Shown: positions 7,236-15,504, counted from the first letter of the stretch. The stretch is 64,000 nucleotides of DNA from Microbacterium oryzae (GCF_030406385.1 NZ_JAUEPM010000002.1:124001-188000), one strand, 5' to 3'. Notes: generated by a model from the sequence alone, not told the origin. A program made the numbers and translations.

Positions 7236-7627
7236 TCGTGAGCGATCGCTTCGATCTCGATTCGCAGCGCCGGCTCGAAGAGGCGCTCCACGATCACGAG
7301 CGAGCTTGCCGGCAGGCCACCCGGGAACAGGCGCGGAAAGGTGACGTCCATGTGCGGCACCAGCTCGGCCATGTCGTCCGCGGAGGCCACGAAGATCGTC
7401 AGTTTGACGATGTCTCCCAATGTGAGGCCCACCGCGTCGAGCGCGGCGGCGACGTTCGCGAGCGCCTGGTCGCACTGGGCCGCAACCCCCTGCCCGACGA
7501 GGCGCCCGTCGGCGGTCGCCCCCACCTGCCCGGAGACGAAAGCGAGCTCGCCGACGCGTACCACCTGTGAATAGGGTCCCGGTGGGGTCAGCAGCGTCGC
7601 GGGGTTCTCGAAGATCGGTGTCGTCAC
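7232..7627 (-). CDS. RidA/YjgF family enamine/imine deaminase or decarboxylase-like protein
   Basis: A 131-residue protein with the RidA fold: TPPGPYSQVVRVGELAFVSG at the N-terminus, the QCDQALANVAAALDAVG helix, and ALRIEIEAIA at the end. The Arg that binds the substrate carboxylate in true RidA is expected near LVIVERLFEPALRIE, where an Arg is present. In catabolic operons members of this family act as aminoacrylate-type deaminases or tautomerases. It is 26 bases downstream of the hydrolase gene and coupled to the VOC gene. The exact substrate is unknown. Confidence 0.85.
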   Translation of the reverse strand: MTTPIFENPATLLTPPGPYSQVVRVGELAFVSGQVGATADGRLVGQGVAAQCDQALANVAAALDAVGLTLGDIVKLTIFVASADDMAELVPHMDVTFPRLFPGGLPASSLVIVERLFEPALRIEIEAIAHE

Positions 7628-7653
7628 GTCGTCATCCGCTCACTGTCCGGTGC

Positions 7654-8832
7654 TCACGCCTGCTCGGCGAACGTCTCCGCGATCCAATCGGCGGTGAACT
7701 CGCCGACGTAGACCAGGTTGTCGATGCCGATGTGCTCGGCGCCGCCTTCCTCCTGTGTGAAGACGCGCAGCTCACGCTTAGGCGAGTTGACAGCGCCCTC
7801 ATACTCGTCGTGGGCGTACTTCACCGGAATCTGGCGGTCGCCCTCGCCGTGGGTGACGAGGAAGGGCACGGTGATCTTCCCGATGACATCCTCGAGGCGC
7901 ATGTTCTTCGTCTTCTCGATGAAGTCGTCCATGTCGCTCGCGCCGAACACCCAGAAGACGTGGTCCCAGTAGTGGGGCACCGGGTTCTCGCCCTCGCGCC
8001 GGCGGCGGGCTTCCTGCACGGCGGCCCAGTCGTAGTTGGCGCCCCAGGCGACGGCGAGCGCGATGCGCTTCTCGAAGGCCGCGGCACGGGGCACGTAGTA
8101 GCCGCCGAGTGACCAGCCGACCAGCCCGATGCGACGGGTGTCGACGTTGAGAGCGGCGGCGTTCTCCTCGATCCAGTCGATCGTGGATGCCGCCCACACC
8201 TCGGTGTCGTATCGCGCGGACAGGCCGCGCATGCGCAGCGCCTCGCCGGATCCGGGGGGATCCATCATGAGGGTGGAGATACCCCGTCGGGCCAGCTGCT
8301 GCGGGAACCCGGAGGTGTACATCATCTCCTTGGTCGAGTCGAGTCCGTTCCACATCACGACGAGCGCGTGCGGCCCATCGCCGGGAGCGCGGTAGAAGTA
8401 TCCGGGCAGCGCGGAGCCCTCCGGGGCGTCATCCCCCTGGTAGGGGATGTCGACGGTGGTGAGAGGCACATCGCCCAGCTCGGCATGCTTCAGAAGCAGG
8501 TCGATGGACTTCTGGTAGGCGGCGGTGCGACCCTCCCACTTCGGTGACTGCAGACGCTCTGCCTGCGAGGTGTACAGCGCCGCTCGGTAGTACTTGTCGG
8601 CCGCGCTGAGCTTCCAGCCGCGCGCCTGCGCGCGCTCCGCCTCGGCCAGCAGCCGATCGGCGACGGCCTGCCACGAGGCGTAGAGCAGCTCGGTGCCGAC
8701 GTCGTCGCCCTGCTGGGAAGCCTCCAGAACTGGTCTCGAAGCCTTGTCGACATCGTCGATGAGCCCGCCGTTGTTCAGCGATGCGACGACGGCCATGCTC
8801 CAGACGTAGTTGGAGGGGAAGTACATGTACAC
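7654..8832 (-). CDS. Alpha/beta hydrolase, 2,6-dihydroxypseudooxynicotine hydrolase-like
   Basis: A 392-residue alpha/beta hydrolase with a long helical N-terminal region (residues 1-150), then VVMWNGLDSTKEMMY, the nucleophile elbow GLVGWSLGGYY, and a C-terminal His region GGAEHIGIDN. The layout matches the C-C hydrolase family of 2,6-dihydroxypseudooxynicotine hydrolase and related DUF1100/FrsA-like proteins. Such enzymes cleave a carbon-carbon bond in a beta-diketone-like aromatic substrate. I use the GTG at 8832, with AGGAG seven bases upstream; an ATG two codons later is the alternative. Position in the monooxygenase operon fits cleavage of a ring-opened or side-chain ketone. The substrate is inferred only in kind. 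Confidence 0.78.
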   Translation of the reverse strand: MYMYFPSNYVWSMAVVASLNNGGLIDDVDKASRPVLEASQQGDDVGTELLYASWQAVADRLLAEAERAQARGWKLSAADKYYRAALYTSQAERLQSPKWEGRTAAYQKSIDLLLKHAELGDVPLTTVDIPYQGDDAPEGSALPGYFYRAPGDGPHALVVMWNGLDSTKEMMYTSGFPQQLARRGISTLMMDPPGSGEALRMRGLSARYDTEVWAASTIDWIEENAAALNVDTRRIGLVGWSLGGYYVPRAAAFEKRIALAVAWGANYDWAAVQEARRRREGENPVPHYWDHVFWVFGASDMDDFIEKTKNMRLEDVIGKITVPFLVTHGEGDRQIPVKYAHDEYEGAVNSPKRELRVFTQEEGGAEHIGIDNLVYVGEFTADWIAETFAEQA

Positions 8833-8842
8833 GTGGGCGCTC

Positions 8843-9631
8843 CTAGGGGGTTGGGGGACGGACGGCGTCAGACAGGAAGGTGGCAGCGCCGGAGAGATAC
8901 TGGCCGCCGTCGACGCCGATCTCGGCTCCGGTGATATAGGCCGCGGCGTCGGAGAGCAGGAAGACCACGACGTCTGCGACTTCCTCCGGCTCTCCGGCGC
9001 GATGCAGCGGAGAGATGGCGGTGTTCGCCTCGAGGAAGGCCGGCGGTGCGCTCGCCGTCATCTCGGTGCGGATGTATCCGGGGTGGACGATGTTGGCGCG
9101 GATGCCGTGCGGTCCGAGCTCGGTCACGCACGTGTGGGTCAGGCCTCGGATCGCCCACTTGCTGGTCGTGTAGGCGGCCGTGTAGTGGCCGGTGAGGCCC
9201 GCCGCGGACCCGATGTTCACGATCGAGGAGCCGGCCCCCATGAGGGGCAGGAGCGCTTGGATCCCGAGCATCGGACCGGTCACGTTGATCGCCATCACCC
9301 GGTCCCAGTCGGCCCGATCGACCGCCCCGATGCGGATCCGCGACGTCACTCCGGCATTGTTCACGAGTCCCTTCACGGCCCGGCCGCCCATCGACTCGAC
9401 GAGCATGCGCCACTGGGCCTCGTCGGTCACATCGAGCCGGTGATACGTCACCGTCCCTGGGAGGTCGGCGGCCCGGGAGAGGAGCTCCGGGGCGCTCGCG
9501 GCCAGATCAGCCGCGATGACGTCCGCGCCGTTGGCCGCCAGCAGCAGAGCCTCCTGGGCGCCCTGTCCGCCCGCGGCGCCCGTGACGACGAAGAGGTTGC
9601 CAGCCAGCCCGGGCAAGCGGATGTCGGTCAT
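8843..9631 (-). CDS. Short-chain dehydrogenase/reductase (SDR)
   Basis: A 262-residue classical SDR. It shows the cofactor loop VTGAAGGQGAQEA, NNAG (residues near 90), the active-site Ser region IVNIGSAAGL, YTTSK with catalytic Tyr and Lys, and HPGYIRTEM. The C-terminal ITGAEIGVDGGQYLS is typical. It should interconvert an alcohol and ketone with NAD(P). It overlaps the VOC gene upstream by ATGA and is followed 10 bases later by the hydrolase, in a single leftward operon. Which step it performs is unknown. Confidence 0.9.
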   Translation of the reverse strand: MTDIRLPGLAGNLFVVTGAAGGQGAQEALLLAANGADVIAADLAASAPELLSRAADLPGTVTYHRLDVTDEAQWRMLVESMGGRAVKGLVNNAGVTSRIRIGAVDRADWDRVMAINVTGPMLGIQALLPLMGAGSSIVNIGSAAGLTGHYTAAYTTSKWAIRGLTHTCVTELGPHGIRANIVHPGYIRTEMTASAPPAFLEANTAISPLHRAGEPEEVADVVVFLLSDAAAYITGAEIGVDGGQYLSGAATFLSDAVRPPTP

Positions 9632-10044
9632 GCCGTCACCGCTCCCTTCCGATCGAGCAGTTCGATGAAGTTTCCCTCGGGATCGGTCACGAAAGCGAAG
9701 CGCACCCCGGGCTGCGGTGACTCACCGGGGGCGGTCACGATGCCGGCTCCGGCGGTCACGAGAGCTTCGTAGACGGCGTCGAGGTCCTCGACGCGCATGC
9801 AGATGTGTCCCCACCCCTGCGACAGGAGCGCGTCCGGCGGTGTCGCGGCCGGCGTCGGATGGGACGAGCCGCGGCGCTCGAGAAGCTCGATCGCCATGCC
9901 GTGGGGCGCGAGCAGGAAGACGCCGCGCAGCCCGACGCCGGGGATCTCGAAGGGGTCTGCGATGCCGAATCCGAACGCGCGCTGATACCAGTCGCGCTGA
10001 GCGTCGAGATCGCCCACGGACAACCCGATGTGATCGACGTGCAT
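9628..10044 (-). CDS. VOC/glyoxalase-fold protein
   Basis: A 138-residue VOC protein beginning MHVDHIGLSVGDLDAQRDWY, with GWGHICMRVEDLDAVYEAL in the middle and FVTDPEGNFIELLDRK at the end. Candidate metal ligands are His (VDHIG), Glu (IELLERR), His (GHICM) and Glu (FIELL). This is the full set for a glyoxalase-like metal site. It is closely similar in layout to the last gene of the operon, suggesting duplication. It lies 7 bases after the cupin stop and overlaps the SDR start. The reaction is unknown. Confidence 0.85.
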   Translation of the reverse strand: MHVDHIGLSVGDLDAQRDWYQRAFGFGIADPFEIPGVGLRGVFLLAPHGMAIELLERRGSSHPTPAATPPDALLSQGWGHICMRVEDLDAVYEALVTAGAGIVTAPGESPQPGVRFAFVTDPEGNFIELLDRKGAVTA

Positions 10045-10051
10045 GATCCCC

Positions 10052-10594
10052 TCAGTCCCGCGGCCCGCGGCGCATCAGCCCATCACGTGCGCTCTCGGGG
10101 AGCACGTCGAGGGCATCCTGTCCGTACTCGCCTCCGACGAGCACGAACGCGACCCGCGCGACGCGATCCGTTCGGTTGGCCCACGCGTGATCCGTGCCTC
10201 GCTGGATGACGACGTCGCCGGCACTCGCCGTCACCGCGGTGGCATCGAGGATCAGGGTGATCTCGCCCTCGAGCACGATTCCGTAGTCGATCGACTCCGT
10301 GCGGTGCACGGGCGACTGCAGGCCCTTGTCATCGAGATGTCCGGGCAGGAACTCGTTGATGCGGATCCGGGTGCCCCGCGCGGGCGGGGGTACCGTAAGG
10401 GCTCCCGCCGTGGGATCCTCCTGACCCGCGCCGATCACGGCCGGGGCGCTGTCGGTGACCCAGATCTCGTGGAAGGCGACGCCGTCCTCGAGGAGCTCCT
10501 GGGTGACCGGCACGGGGCCGTCGCTCACGACGACCGATGCGCCGTTCCGGTCGTGGCCGGTCACGATGCGGCGGGGCACGCGGAAGCCGCTCAC
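10052..10594 (-). CDS. Cupin-domain protein
   Basis: A 180-residue single-domain cupin. The C-terminal half has VHRTESIDYGIVLEGEITLI (motif 1) and AGDVVIQRGTDHAWANRT (motif 2). The N-terminal half has RRIVTGHDRNGASVV. The metal-binding residues of motif 1 are partly replaced (HRTES.D.G), so a binding or isomerase role is as likely as dioxygenase activity. I place the start at a GTG at 10594 that overlaps the monooxygenase stop (GTGA); no strong ribosome site is seen, which fits translational coupling. Function in the pathway is unknown. Confidence 0.8.
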   Translation of the reverse strand: MSGFRVPRRIVTGHDRNGASVVVSDGPVPVTQELLEDGVAFHEIWVTDSAPAVIGAGQEDPTAGALTVPPPARGTRIRINEFLPGHLDDKGLQSPVHRTESIDYGIVLEGEITLILDATAVTASAGDVVIQRGTDHAWANRTDRVARVAFVLVGGEYGQDALDVLPESARDGLMRRGPRD

Positions 10595-11718
10595 GGCGCC
10601 GGAACCAGAGCGCTCAGGGCGTCGGCCATGACGCGGCCGGGGTCGGCATCGGGCGAGCCCGGGTTCTGCTCCCAGTCGGCCAGCAGGAGGGAAGCCTCGA
10701 CGACTCCCTTGACGCGGGGGACGCGCCGGGAGTGGAACTCGCGCATCTGCGTCTCGAGGTCGCCGTCCTCCGTGACGTACTGCGCGAAGAGCAGCGCATC
10801 CTCGAGGCACTGCGCGGCCCCCTGGGCGATCAGCGGCGGGACCGCGTGCACGGCCTCTCCCAGCGCGATGACGCGCCCGCGGTGCCACGGGCCTTCCACG
10901 AAGATCCACTCGATCTCCTGGAAGTTGAGGAAGGTGCTCTCCGTGATCGACTCCCGCAGGAAGTCGAAGTCTCCGTGGTAGTTGGCCATCAGGCGCTTGA
11001 CCTCCTGCCAGTCCGGCAGGCCGTTGTCGGGACGCTCCGGTCGGCACAGCACGAAGACATAGCACTGCGTGTCACTCACCGGTGTGTAGCCGACCTTGAA
11101 CGCGCCGCCGTCATCCTGGAGCGGAAAGGCGATCCCGCCGGTCATCTCCGGGCGGCGGTCCGTGACGGCGCGCCAGATGCCGAGGCCGCTGGGTGCGCGG
11201 TCCTCGGTGATGCCGAGCTTCGGTCGCGTGGGGGACTTGATCCCCTCTGCGACGACGATGAGGTCCCAGGACTCCGTTGTGCCGTCCGAGAGCACGGACG
11301 TCGCCGAGTCCTCGTGATTCTCGAACGAGACGAGTTCCCGTCCCATCCGGATCTCGACTCCCAGCGACTCGGCCTTCGCGACGAGAATCTCGTGCAGGTC
11401 CGGCCGGAGGGCGCCGATCGTCGGAGGCAGGTCCTCGCCGCCGGTGTGCGGGGTGTGCAGCGGCGCCATGACCCGGCCATCGGCGAAGAAGAGCGTCAGG
11501 CCCTGTTCCGATTGACCCTTCTCGAGAACCTCGTCGATGACGCCGATCTCCTTGAACACCCGCAGCGCGTTGCCCTGAATGGTCAAGCCGTGGCCGACGC
11601 GCGCCCACTCCTTCGCGCGATCGACGAGGGTGACCGCCACTGAGCGCCGAGCGAGCGCGATCGCCGCCGTCAGGCCGGTGAATCCACCGCCGACGATGAG
11701 CACGTTCCGAATTGACAT
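10591..11718 (-). CDS. FAD-dependent aromatic monooxygenase (salicylate/6-hydroxynicotinate hydroxylase-like)
   Basis: A 375-residue class A flavoprotein hydroxylase. It has the FAD dinucleotide motif VLIVGGGFTGLTAAIALARR at the N-terminus, the RPDLHEIL segment with the family Arg, VVAEGIKSPTR in the DG-motif position (a Glu-Gly rather than Asp-Gly), and ALGEAVHAVPPLIAQGAAQ in place of the usual GDAAH motif (Glu for Asp). The start at 11718 has GGGAGACGAGG upstream. It should hydroxylate an aromatic ring with NAD(P)H and O2. It heads the seven-gene leftward operon, whose promoter has the shared palindromic motif. Confidence 0.85.
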   Translation of the reverse strand: MSIRNVLIVGGGFTGLTAAIALARRSVAVTLVDRAKEWARVGHGLTIQGNALRVFKEIGVIDEVLEKGQSEQGLTLFFADGRVMAPLHTPHTGGEDLPPTIGALRPDLHEILVAKAESLGVEIRMGRELVSFENHEDSATSVLSDGTTESWDLIVVAEGIKSPTRPKLGITEDRAPSGLGIWRAVTDRRPEMTGGIAFPLQDDGGAFKVGYTPVSDTQCYVFVLCRPERPDNGLPDWQEVKRLMANYHGDFDFLRESITESTFLNFQEIEWIFVEGPWHRGRVIALGEAVHAVPPLIAQGAAQCLEDALLFAQYVTEDGDLETQMREFHSRRVPRVKGVVEASLLLADWEQNPGSPDADPGRVMADALSALVPAP

Positions 11719-11761
11719 CCTCGTCTCCCACTTCCTGGTGCGACATCGCACTCACCGCTCG

Positions 11762-11815
11762 ACGTTAGGGCCGCCGTGGTGGCGCCACCAGTCAGCGAGC
11801 GCGATGGCACCTATC
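11762..11815 (-). promoter_or_regulatory. Shared-motif promoter 1 (monooxygenase operon)
   Basis: On the minus strand GATAGGTGCCATC (11815-11803) is followed, 48 bp from its first base, by the -10 hexamer TAACGT (11767-11762), about 40 bases before the gene start. The -35 zone is poor (TGGTGG) and lies in a perfect 14-bp palindrome TGGTGGCGCCACCA at 11777-11790. The same motif and spacing recur at six other promoters in the window. Confidence 0.7.
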
Positions 11816-11869
11816 GGGACGCGCAGCGCCACCGACCGTCCAGTGCGTGGTCCGGACACGCCCACGGCA

Positions 11870-11923
11870 GATGCGTGGTATCCCGCCATCGCCTGGTGTC
11901 CCCGGGGCGGATCGGCATACCCT
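11870..11923 (+). promoter_or_regulatory. Shared-motif promoter 2 (extradiol dioxygenase operon)
   Basis: GATGCGTGGTATC (11870-11882) with the -10 hexamer TACCCT at 11918-11923, exactly 48 bp from the first base of the motif and about 50 bases before the dioxygenase start. It is divergent from promoter 1, so the 250-bp intergenic region holds two copies facing opposite ways. Confidence 0.7.
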
Positions 11924-11971
11924 CGGTGGGTCGCGTTCCGCGCGACACGGTTCTGACATGAAAGGTCGACG

Positions 11972-12907
11972 ATGACTGAACGGCTCGTCTCTCATCTGCG
12001 CTACGCAGCGCTCGCCGTGCCCGACTTCGAAGTCGAGCGCGAGTTCTTCATCCGCCACTGGGGCCTCACCGAGGCGCACGGCGAGGACGGGCTCAGCTAC
12101 CTCGCGGCGGAGGGGTCGACGGAACCCTTCATCCTGCGCCTGCGCCGCGACGAGAAGCGCGTCGACCTCGCGGGCTTCGCCGTGCGGACGCGTTCCGACA
12201 TCCATGCTCTGGCAGAGAAGCTGCACCGCGAGGAGGTTCGGTTCGTCCACGAGCCGCAGGAGCTCACCGGTTTCAGCGGTGGCTACGGCTTCCGCGTCTT
12301 CGACGGCGATGGGCGCGTACTCGAGTTCGCAACGGGATACGAGCAGCGCGAAGCACGCAAGATCCGCGAGCGCGAGCCGATCCCGGTGAAGCTCTCGCAC
12401 ATGGTGTTCAACTCGGCGGACCTCAACACGACCGCGCAATGGTACGTGGACCACCTGGACTTCACGATCTCCGACTCGCTCGTGCGCCCCGACGGCGTCG
12501 AGATGATGCACTTCATGCGGTGCAACGCCAATCACCACTCGATCGCGGTCGCGATGGGACCGCACCACTCGCTTCACCATCTCTCCTTCGAGATGCGCGG
12601 CATCGAGGAGTGGATGCGCGGCGCAGGAAAGATCCTGCGCGCGGGCACCCGCATGATCTGGGGGCCCGGCCGTCACAACGCCGGCGACAACACCTTCGCG
12701 TACTTCCTGGACCCCTCGGGCAACACCATCGAGTACACGACGGAACTGTCGATGGTGGACGACGACTCGTGGGTTCCGGGCCAACACGACATCAGCAAGC
12801 TCTCCACTCAGGATCAGTGGGGCACGGCCCAGGAGATGAGCGAGCTGGTGGCTCGGGAGTCCTTCAACGACATCGACCGCGGCCTGTTCGTCGCCCCGCC
12901 GGTCTGA
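11972..12907 (+). CDS. Type I extradiol ring-cleavage dioxygenase (catechol 2,3-dioxygenase/BphC-like)
   Basis: A 311-residue two-domain VOC protein with the type I extradiol signature in the second domain. Fe ligands are His143 (KLSHMVF), His203 (LHHLSFEM) and Glu254 (GNTIEYTTEL), close to the His146/His210/Glu260 spacing of BphC. Supporting catalytic residues appear as RCNANHHSIA, GPGRHNAGDN (His235) and TFAYFLDPSG (Tyr244). It should cleave a catechol-type ring next to the two hydroxyls. It has a well-placed ribosome site (AAAGG) and a shared-motif promoter. It is divergent from the flavin hydroxylase that could supply its dihydroxylated substrate. The ring substrate is not known. Confidence 0.85.
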   Translation: MTERLVSHLRYAALAVPDFEVEREFFIRHWGLTEAHGEDGLSYLAAEGSTEPFILRLRRDEKRVDLAGFAVRTRSDIHALAEKLHREEVRFVHEPQELTGFSGGYGFRVFDGDGRVLEFATGYEQREARKIREREPIPVKLSHMVFNSADLNTTAQWYVDHLDFTISDSLVRPDGVEMMHFMRCNANHHSIAVAMGPHHSLHHLSFEMRGIEEWMRGAGKILRAGTRMIWGPGRHNAGDNTFAYFLDPSGNTIEYTTELSMVDDDSWVPGQHDISKLSTQDQWGTAQEMSELVARESFNDIDRGLFVAPPV

Positions 12908-12943
12908 CCCTTCGCACCTCGCTCGAACACGGAGACCTCAGAC

Positions 12944-13462
12944 ATGACACGCATCCACTTCGCCGTCGACCACGGCGGTTACGAACTCGGACGCGCCCTG
13001 GCGGCGCGGGCGAAGGCAGGAGGTTTCGACGTCGTCTGGCACGGCGCGGACGAGATCGACCCCGGCGACGACTATCCCGTCTACGCTGTCCGCGTCGGCC
13101 GTGCCGTCGTGCAGGATCAGGACGCCGGCGTCGACGCATTCGCCGTGCTCGTGGTCGACGAGGCGATGGCGGGCGTCGTGGCAGCCAACAAGGTCAACGG
13201 TGCGCGCGCCGTCACCACGGTCTCTCCCCGCGCGGCCATGGCCGCGCGCGGGGTCGTCGACGCCAACGTGCTGGTGCTCGACGGCACCGCGTTCGAGGAG
13301 TCGGCATGGCTGAACATCTACGCGTTCGTGACCGCGCCCATGCAGCAGACGGTCGAGCGGGGGAGGCAGATCCTGCAGATCGAGGAGTACGAGAACGCCG
13401 GAACGATCGAGGGATGGGCCGTCCAGCTCGAACCCGATCAGATCGCCGTGCGACACGAGTGA
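12944..13462 (+). CDS. RpiB/LacA/LacB-family sugar-phosphate isomerase-like protein, atypical
   Basis: A 172-residue protein with the RpiB outline: IHFAVDHGGYELGRALA at the N-terminus, YPVYAVRVGRAVVQD, and AGVVAANKVNGARAVTTVSP. The catalytic Cys loop of RpiB (GILVCGTGIG) is replaced by AFAVLVVDEAMAG, so the thiol base is missing. It may belong to a branch acting on another phosphosugar or have lost isomerase activity. It sits 36 bases after the extradiol dioxygenase and shares its promoter, an odd partner for ring cleavage. The C-terminus beyond residue 150 is longer than in standard RpiB. Confidence 0.75.
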   Translation: MTRIHFAVDHGGYELGRALAARAKAGGFDVVWHGADEIDPGDDYPVYAVRVGRAVVQDQDAGVDAFAVLVVDEAMAGVVAANKVNGARAVTTVSPRAAMAARGVVDANVLVLDGTAFEESAWLNIYAFVTAPMQQTVERGRQILQIEEYENAGTIEGWAVQLEPDQIAVRHE

Positions 13463-13527
13463 TGCCCGGTCGGGATCGTCCGTGAGCCGTGCCCGCGCCG
13501 TACGCGGTCGCCGCCTGGGTCCCCGGG

Positions 13528-13986
13528 TCAGACCACGTCGAGGAGACGCGACCAGGCGACCTCGCGACCCAGCTGCCCAGTCTGCTGGAACAGTCGCACC
13601 TGATGGGTGTCAGCCAACGCCTCGGCAAGCTCGTCACGATCAGCGGCCTCGAACCCGAGACTCTGCCAGAACGGTCCAGAACGGCGACTGAACAGCCACG
13701 CCTTCATCGCACCCTCTTCCGCTGCGCGCTCAAGCGCGAAGCTCGCGAGCGCGCGACCACGACCACGGGAGCGCTGAGACGGGGCGACCGCCACGCTCCG
13801 GATCAGTGCGTGTCGACCGTCACCGCTGATCTCGTACCCCGTGCTGCCGGCGATCGCTCCCCTCTCGTCACGCTCGATCCACAGCCGCACACTCGGCGCA
13901 TCCAGACCACTCAGGGTGAGATCCACTTCGCTCAGGAACGCCGCCAGCGCCTCCACTTCGGCCACCTGGCACTGCTCAAGATCCAC
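13528..13986 (-). CDS. GNAT acetyltransferase, ArsN2-like
   Basis: A GNAT-fold protein of about 152 residues from the GTG at 13986; no convincing ribosome site is seen and a TTG four codons upstream is possible. It has the acetyl-CoA loop RSVAVAPSQRSRGRGRALAS and then the C-terminal SGPFWQSLGFEAADRDEL. This layout resembles the ArsN2 group of small acetyltransferases linked to arsenic resistance, but no arsenic genes are nearby, so the substrate is open. It lies between the end of the dioxygenase operon and the aldehyde dehydrogenase, reading leftward after a strong hairpin. Confidence 0.7.
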   Translation of the reverse strand: MDLEQCQVAEVEALAAFLSEVDLTLSGLDAPSVRLWIERDERGAIAGSTGYEISGDGRHALIRSVAVAPSQRSRGRGRALASFALERAAEEGAMKAWLFSRRSGPFWQSLGFEAADRDELAEALADTHQVRLFQQTGQLGREVAWSRLLDVV

Positions 13987-14059
13987 ACCGCAAGTCAACC
14001 AGCCGGCTGGGCCTCGACCTGGCGAACCGCAGAGGGGCACCCGCAGCGGGGAAGGTCGT

Positions 14060-14091
14060 CGCCCCCTGACGGATCGCGTCGTCAGGGGGCG
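14060..14091 (-). terminator. Strong hairpin after the aldehyde dehydrogenase gene
   Basis: CGCCCCCTGACG (14060-14071) and CGTCAGGGGGCG (14080-14091) form a perfect 12-bp stem with an 8-base loop, starting 6 bases beyond the dehydrogenase stop. There is no long T-run, but stem strength and position fit a terminator separating it from the acetyltransferase gene. Confidence 0.7.
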
Positions 14092-14096
14092 CGGCA

Positions 14097-15473
14097 TCAG
14101 GCTCTCCAGACCGTCTTCAGGTTGCAGAACTCCCGGATACCGGCGGCGGCGAGCTCACGGCCCACGCCCGAGTCCTTCACGCCGCCGAAGGGGAGCTCGG
14201 GGTATGACGCCGTCATCCCGTTCACGAAGACGGCGCCGGCGTCGAGGTGGCGCACGAACCAGTCCTCTTCCTCGGGGTCGCTCGTCCACACGGCCGAGCT
14301 CAGACCGAAGGTGGTGCCGTTCGCGATGCGCGCGGCTTCCTCCCTGCTGTCGACGCGATAGACGGTCGCCACGGGGCCGAAGGCCTCCTCGAGGTGCAGG
14401 CGCATCTCGGATGTCACGCCGGCGAGCACCGTCGGCTCGAAGAACCAGCCCGGGCGGTCGGGCGCCGTGCCGCCCGCAAGAACCGTCGCGCCGTTCGCGA
14501 CGGCATCGGCCACCTGACTGGCCAGCTCATCGCGCCCGGACTCGGTGGCGATCGGGCCGATATCCGTCGACTCGTCCAGCGGATCCCCCACGGTGAGGCC
14601 GGAGACGCCTTCGGCGAACAGCCGCACGAACTCGTCGTGGACATCGCTGTGCACGATGAAGCGCTTGGCTGCGATGCAGGATTGGCCGTTGTTCTGGTTG
14701 CGCGCGATGACCGCGGTCGCGGCGGCCCGCGCGATGTCGGCGCTCGGCATGACGATGAAGGGATCGGAGCCGCCCAGCTCGAGGACCACGTGCTTGACCT
14801 CGGATCCTGCGACGGCCGCGAAAGACCGTCCGGCGGGCTCGGAACCGGTGAGCGTCGCGGCCTTGACGCGGCGGTCTCGCAGGACCGGCTCGACGCGGGA
14901 CGCGGGGATCAGCAGCGCGGCGAAGGCTCCCGCGGGGAAGCCCGCGCGCTCGAAGAGCGTGTCCAGATAGAGCGCGGCCTGCGGCACATTCGAGGCGTGC
15001 TTCAGCAGGCCCGTGTTGCCCGCCATGAGCGCTGGGCCCGCGAAACGCAGCACCTGCCAGAGCGGGTAGTTCCAGGGCATGACCGCGAGCACGACCCCGA
15101 TCGGCGCATACACGGTGCCAGCCCGCGAGGCGCCGACGACGGCAGGGTCGGCCAGCTGCTCGGGCGCGAGGAACTCCTCGGCGTGCTCGGCGTAGAAGCG
15201 CAGTCCCTTCGCGCACTTCAGCACCTCGGCGCGGGCGCCCGTGATCGGCCGACCCATCTCGATGGTGATGATGCGAGCGAGCTGCTCCTGGTCCTCTTCC
15301 AGCAGGTGCGCTGCCGCCCGCATCCACTCCGATCGCTGCGTGAACGTGGTGTCACGCAGGGTCTCGAAAGCGGTCTGCGCAGCCGCGATGCGGCGCTCGA
15401 TCTCGGCATCATCGTGCGGGGCGAACTCTTGTTCGATCCGGCCGGTGTACGGGTTGACGGTCGCGATGGCCAT
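14097..15473 (-). CDS. NAD(P)+-dependent aldehyde dehydrogenase (succinate-semialdehyde type)
   Basis: A 458-residue aldehyde dehydrogenase. It has PWNYPLWQVLRF (Asn in the oxyanion hole), LTGSEPAGRSF, the catalytic Glu in VVLELGGSDPF, and the nucleophilic Cys in NNGQSCIAAKRF. The start at 15473 has GAGGAG about 6 bases upstream. It most resembles the succinate-semialdehyde dehydrogenase GabD/Sad subgroup, but in this setting it may oxidise an aromatic or ring-opened aldehyde. It is transcribed alone from a shared-motif promoter and ends at a strong hairpin. Confidence 0.88.
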   Translation of the reverse strand: MAIATVNPYTGRIEQEFAPHDDAEIERRIAAAQTAFETLRDTTFTQRSEWMRAAAHLLEEDQEQLARIITIEMGRPITGARAEVLKCAKGLRFYAEHAEEFLAPEQLADPAVVGASRAGTVYAPIGVVLAVMPWNYPLWQVLRFAGPALMAGNTGLLKHASNVPQAALYLDTLFERAGFPAGAFAALLIPASRVEPVLRDRRVKAATLTGSEPAGRSFAAVAGSEVKHVVLELGGSDPFIVMPSADIARAAATAVIARNQNNGQSCIAAKRFIVHSDVHDEFVRLFAEGVSGLTVGDPLDESTDIGPIATESGRDELASQVADAVANGATVLAGGTAPDRPGWFFEPTVLAGVTSEMRLHLEEAFGPVATVYRVDSREEAARIANGTTFGLSSAVWTSDPEEEDWFVRHLDAGAVFVNGMTASYPELPFGGVKDSGVGRELAAAGIREFCNLKTVWRA

Positions 15474-15504
15474 GGGGCTCCTCGGGCAATGACAGGACGA
15501 CGGA

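Noticed and set aside
13528..13986. Part of an arsenic-resistance cluster
   Set aside because: The acetyltransferase resembles ArsN2 but no arsR, arsB or arsC-type gene lies nearby.
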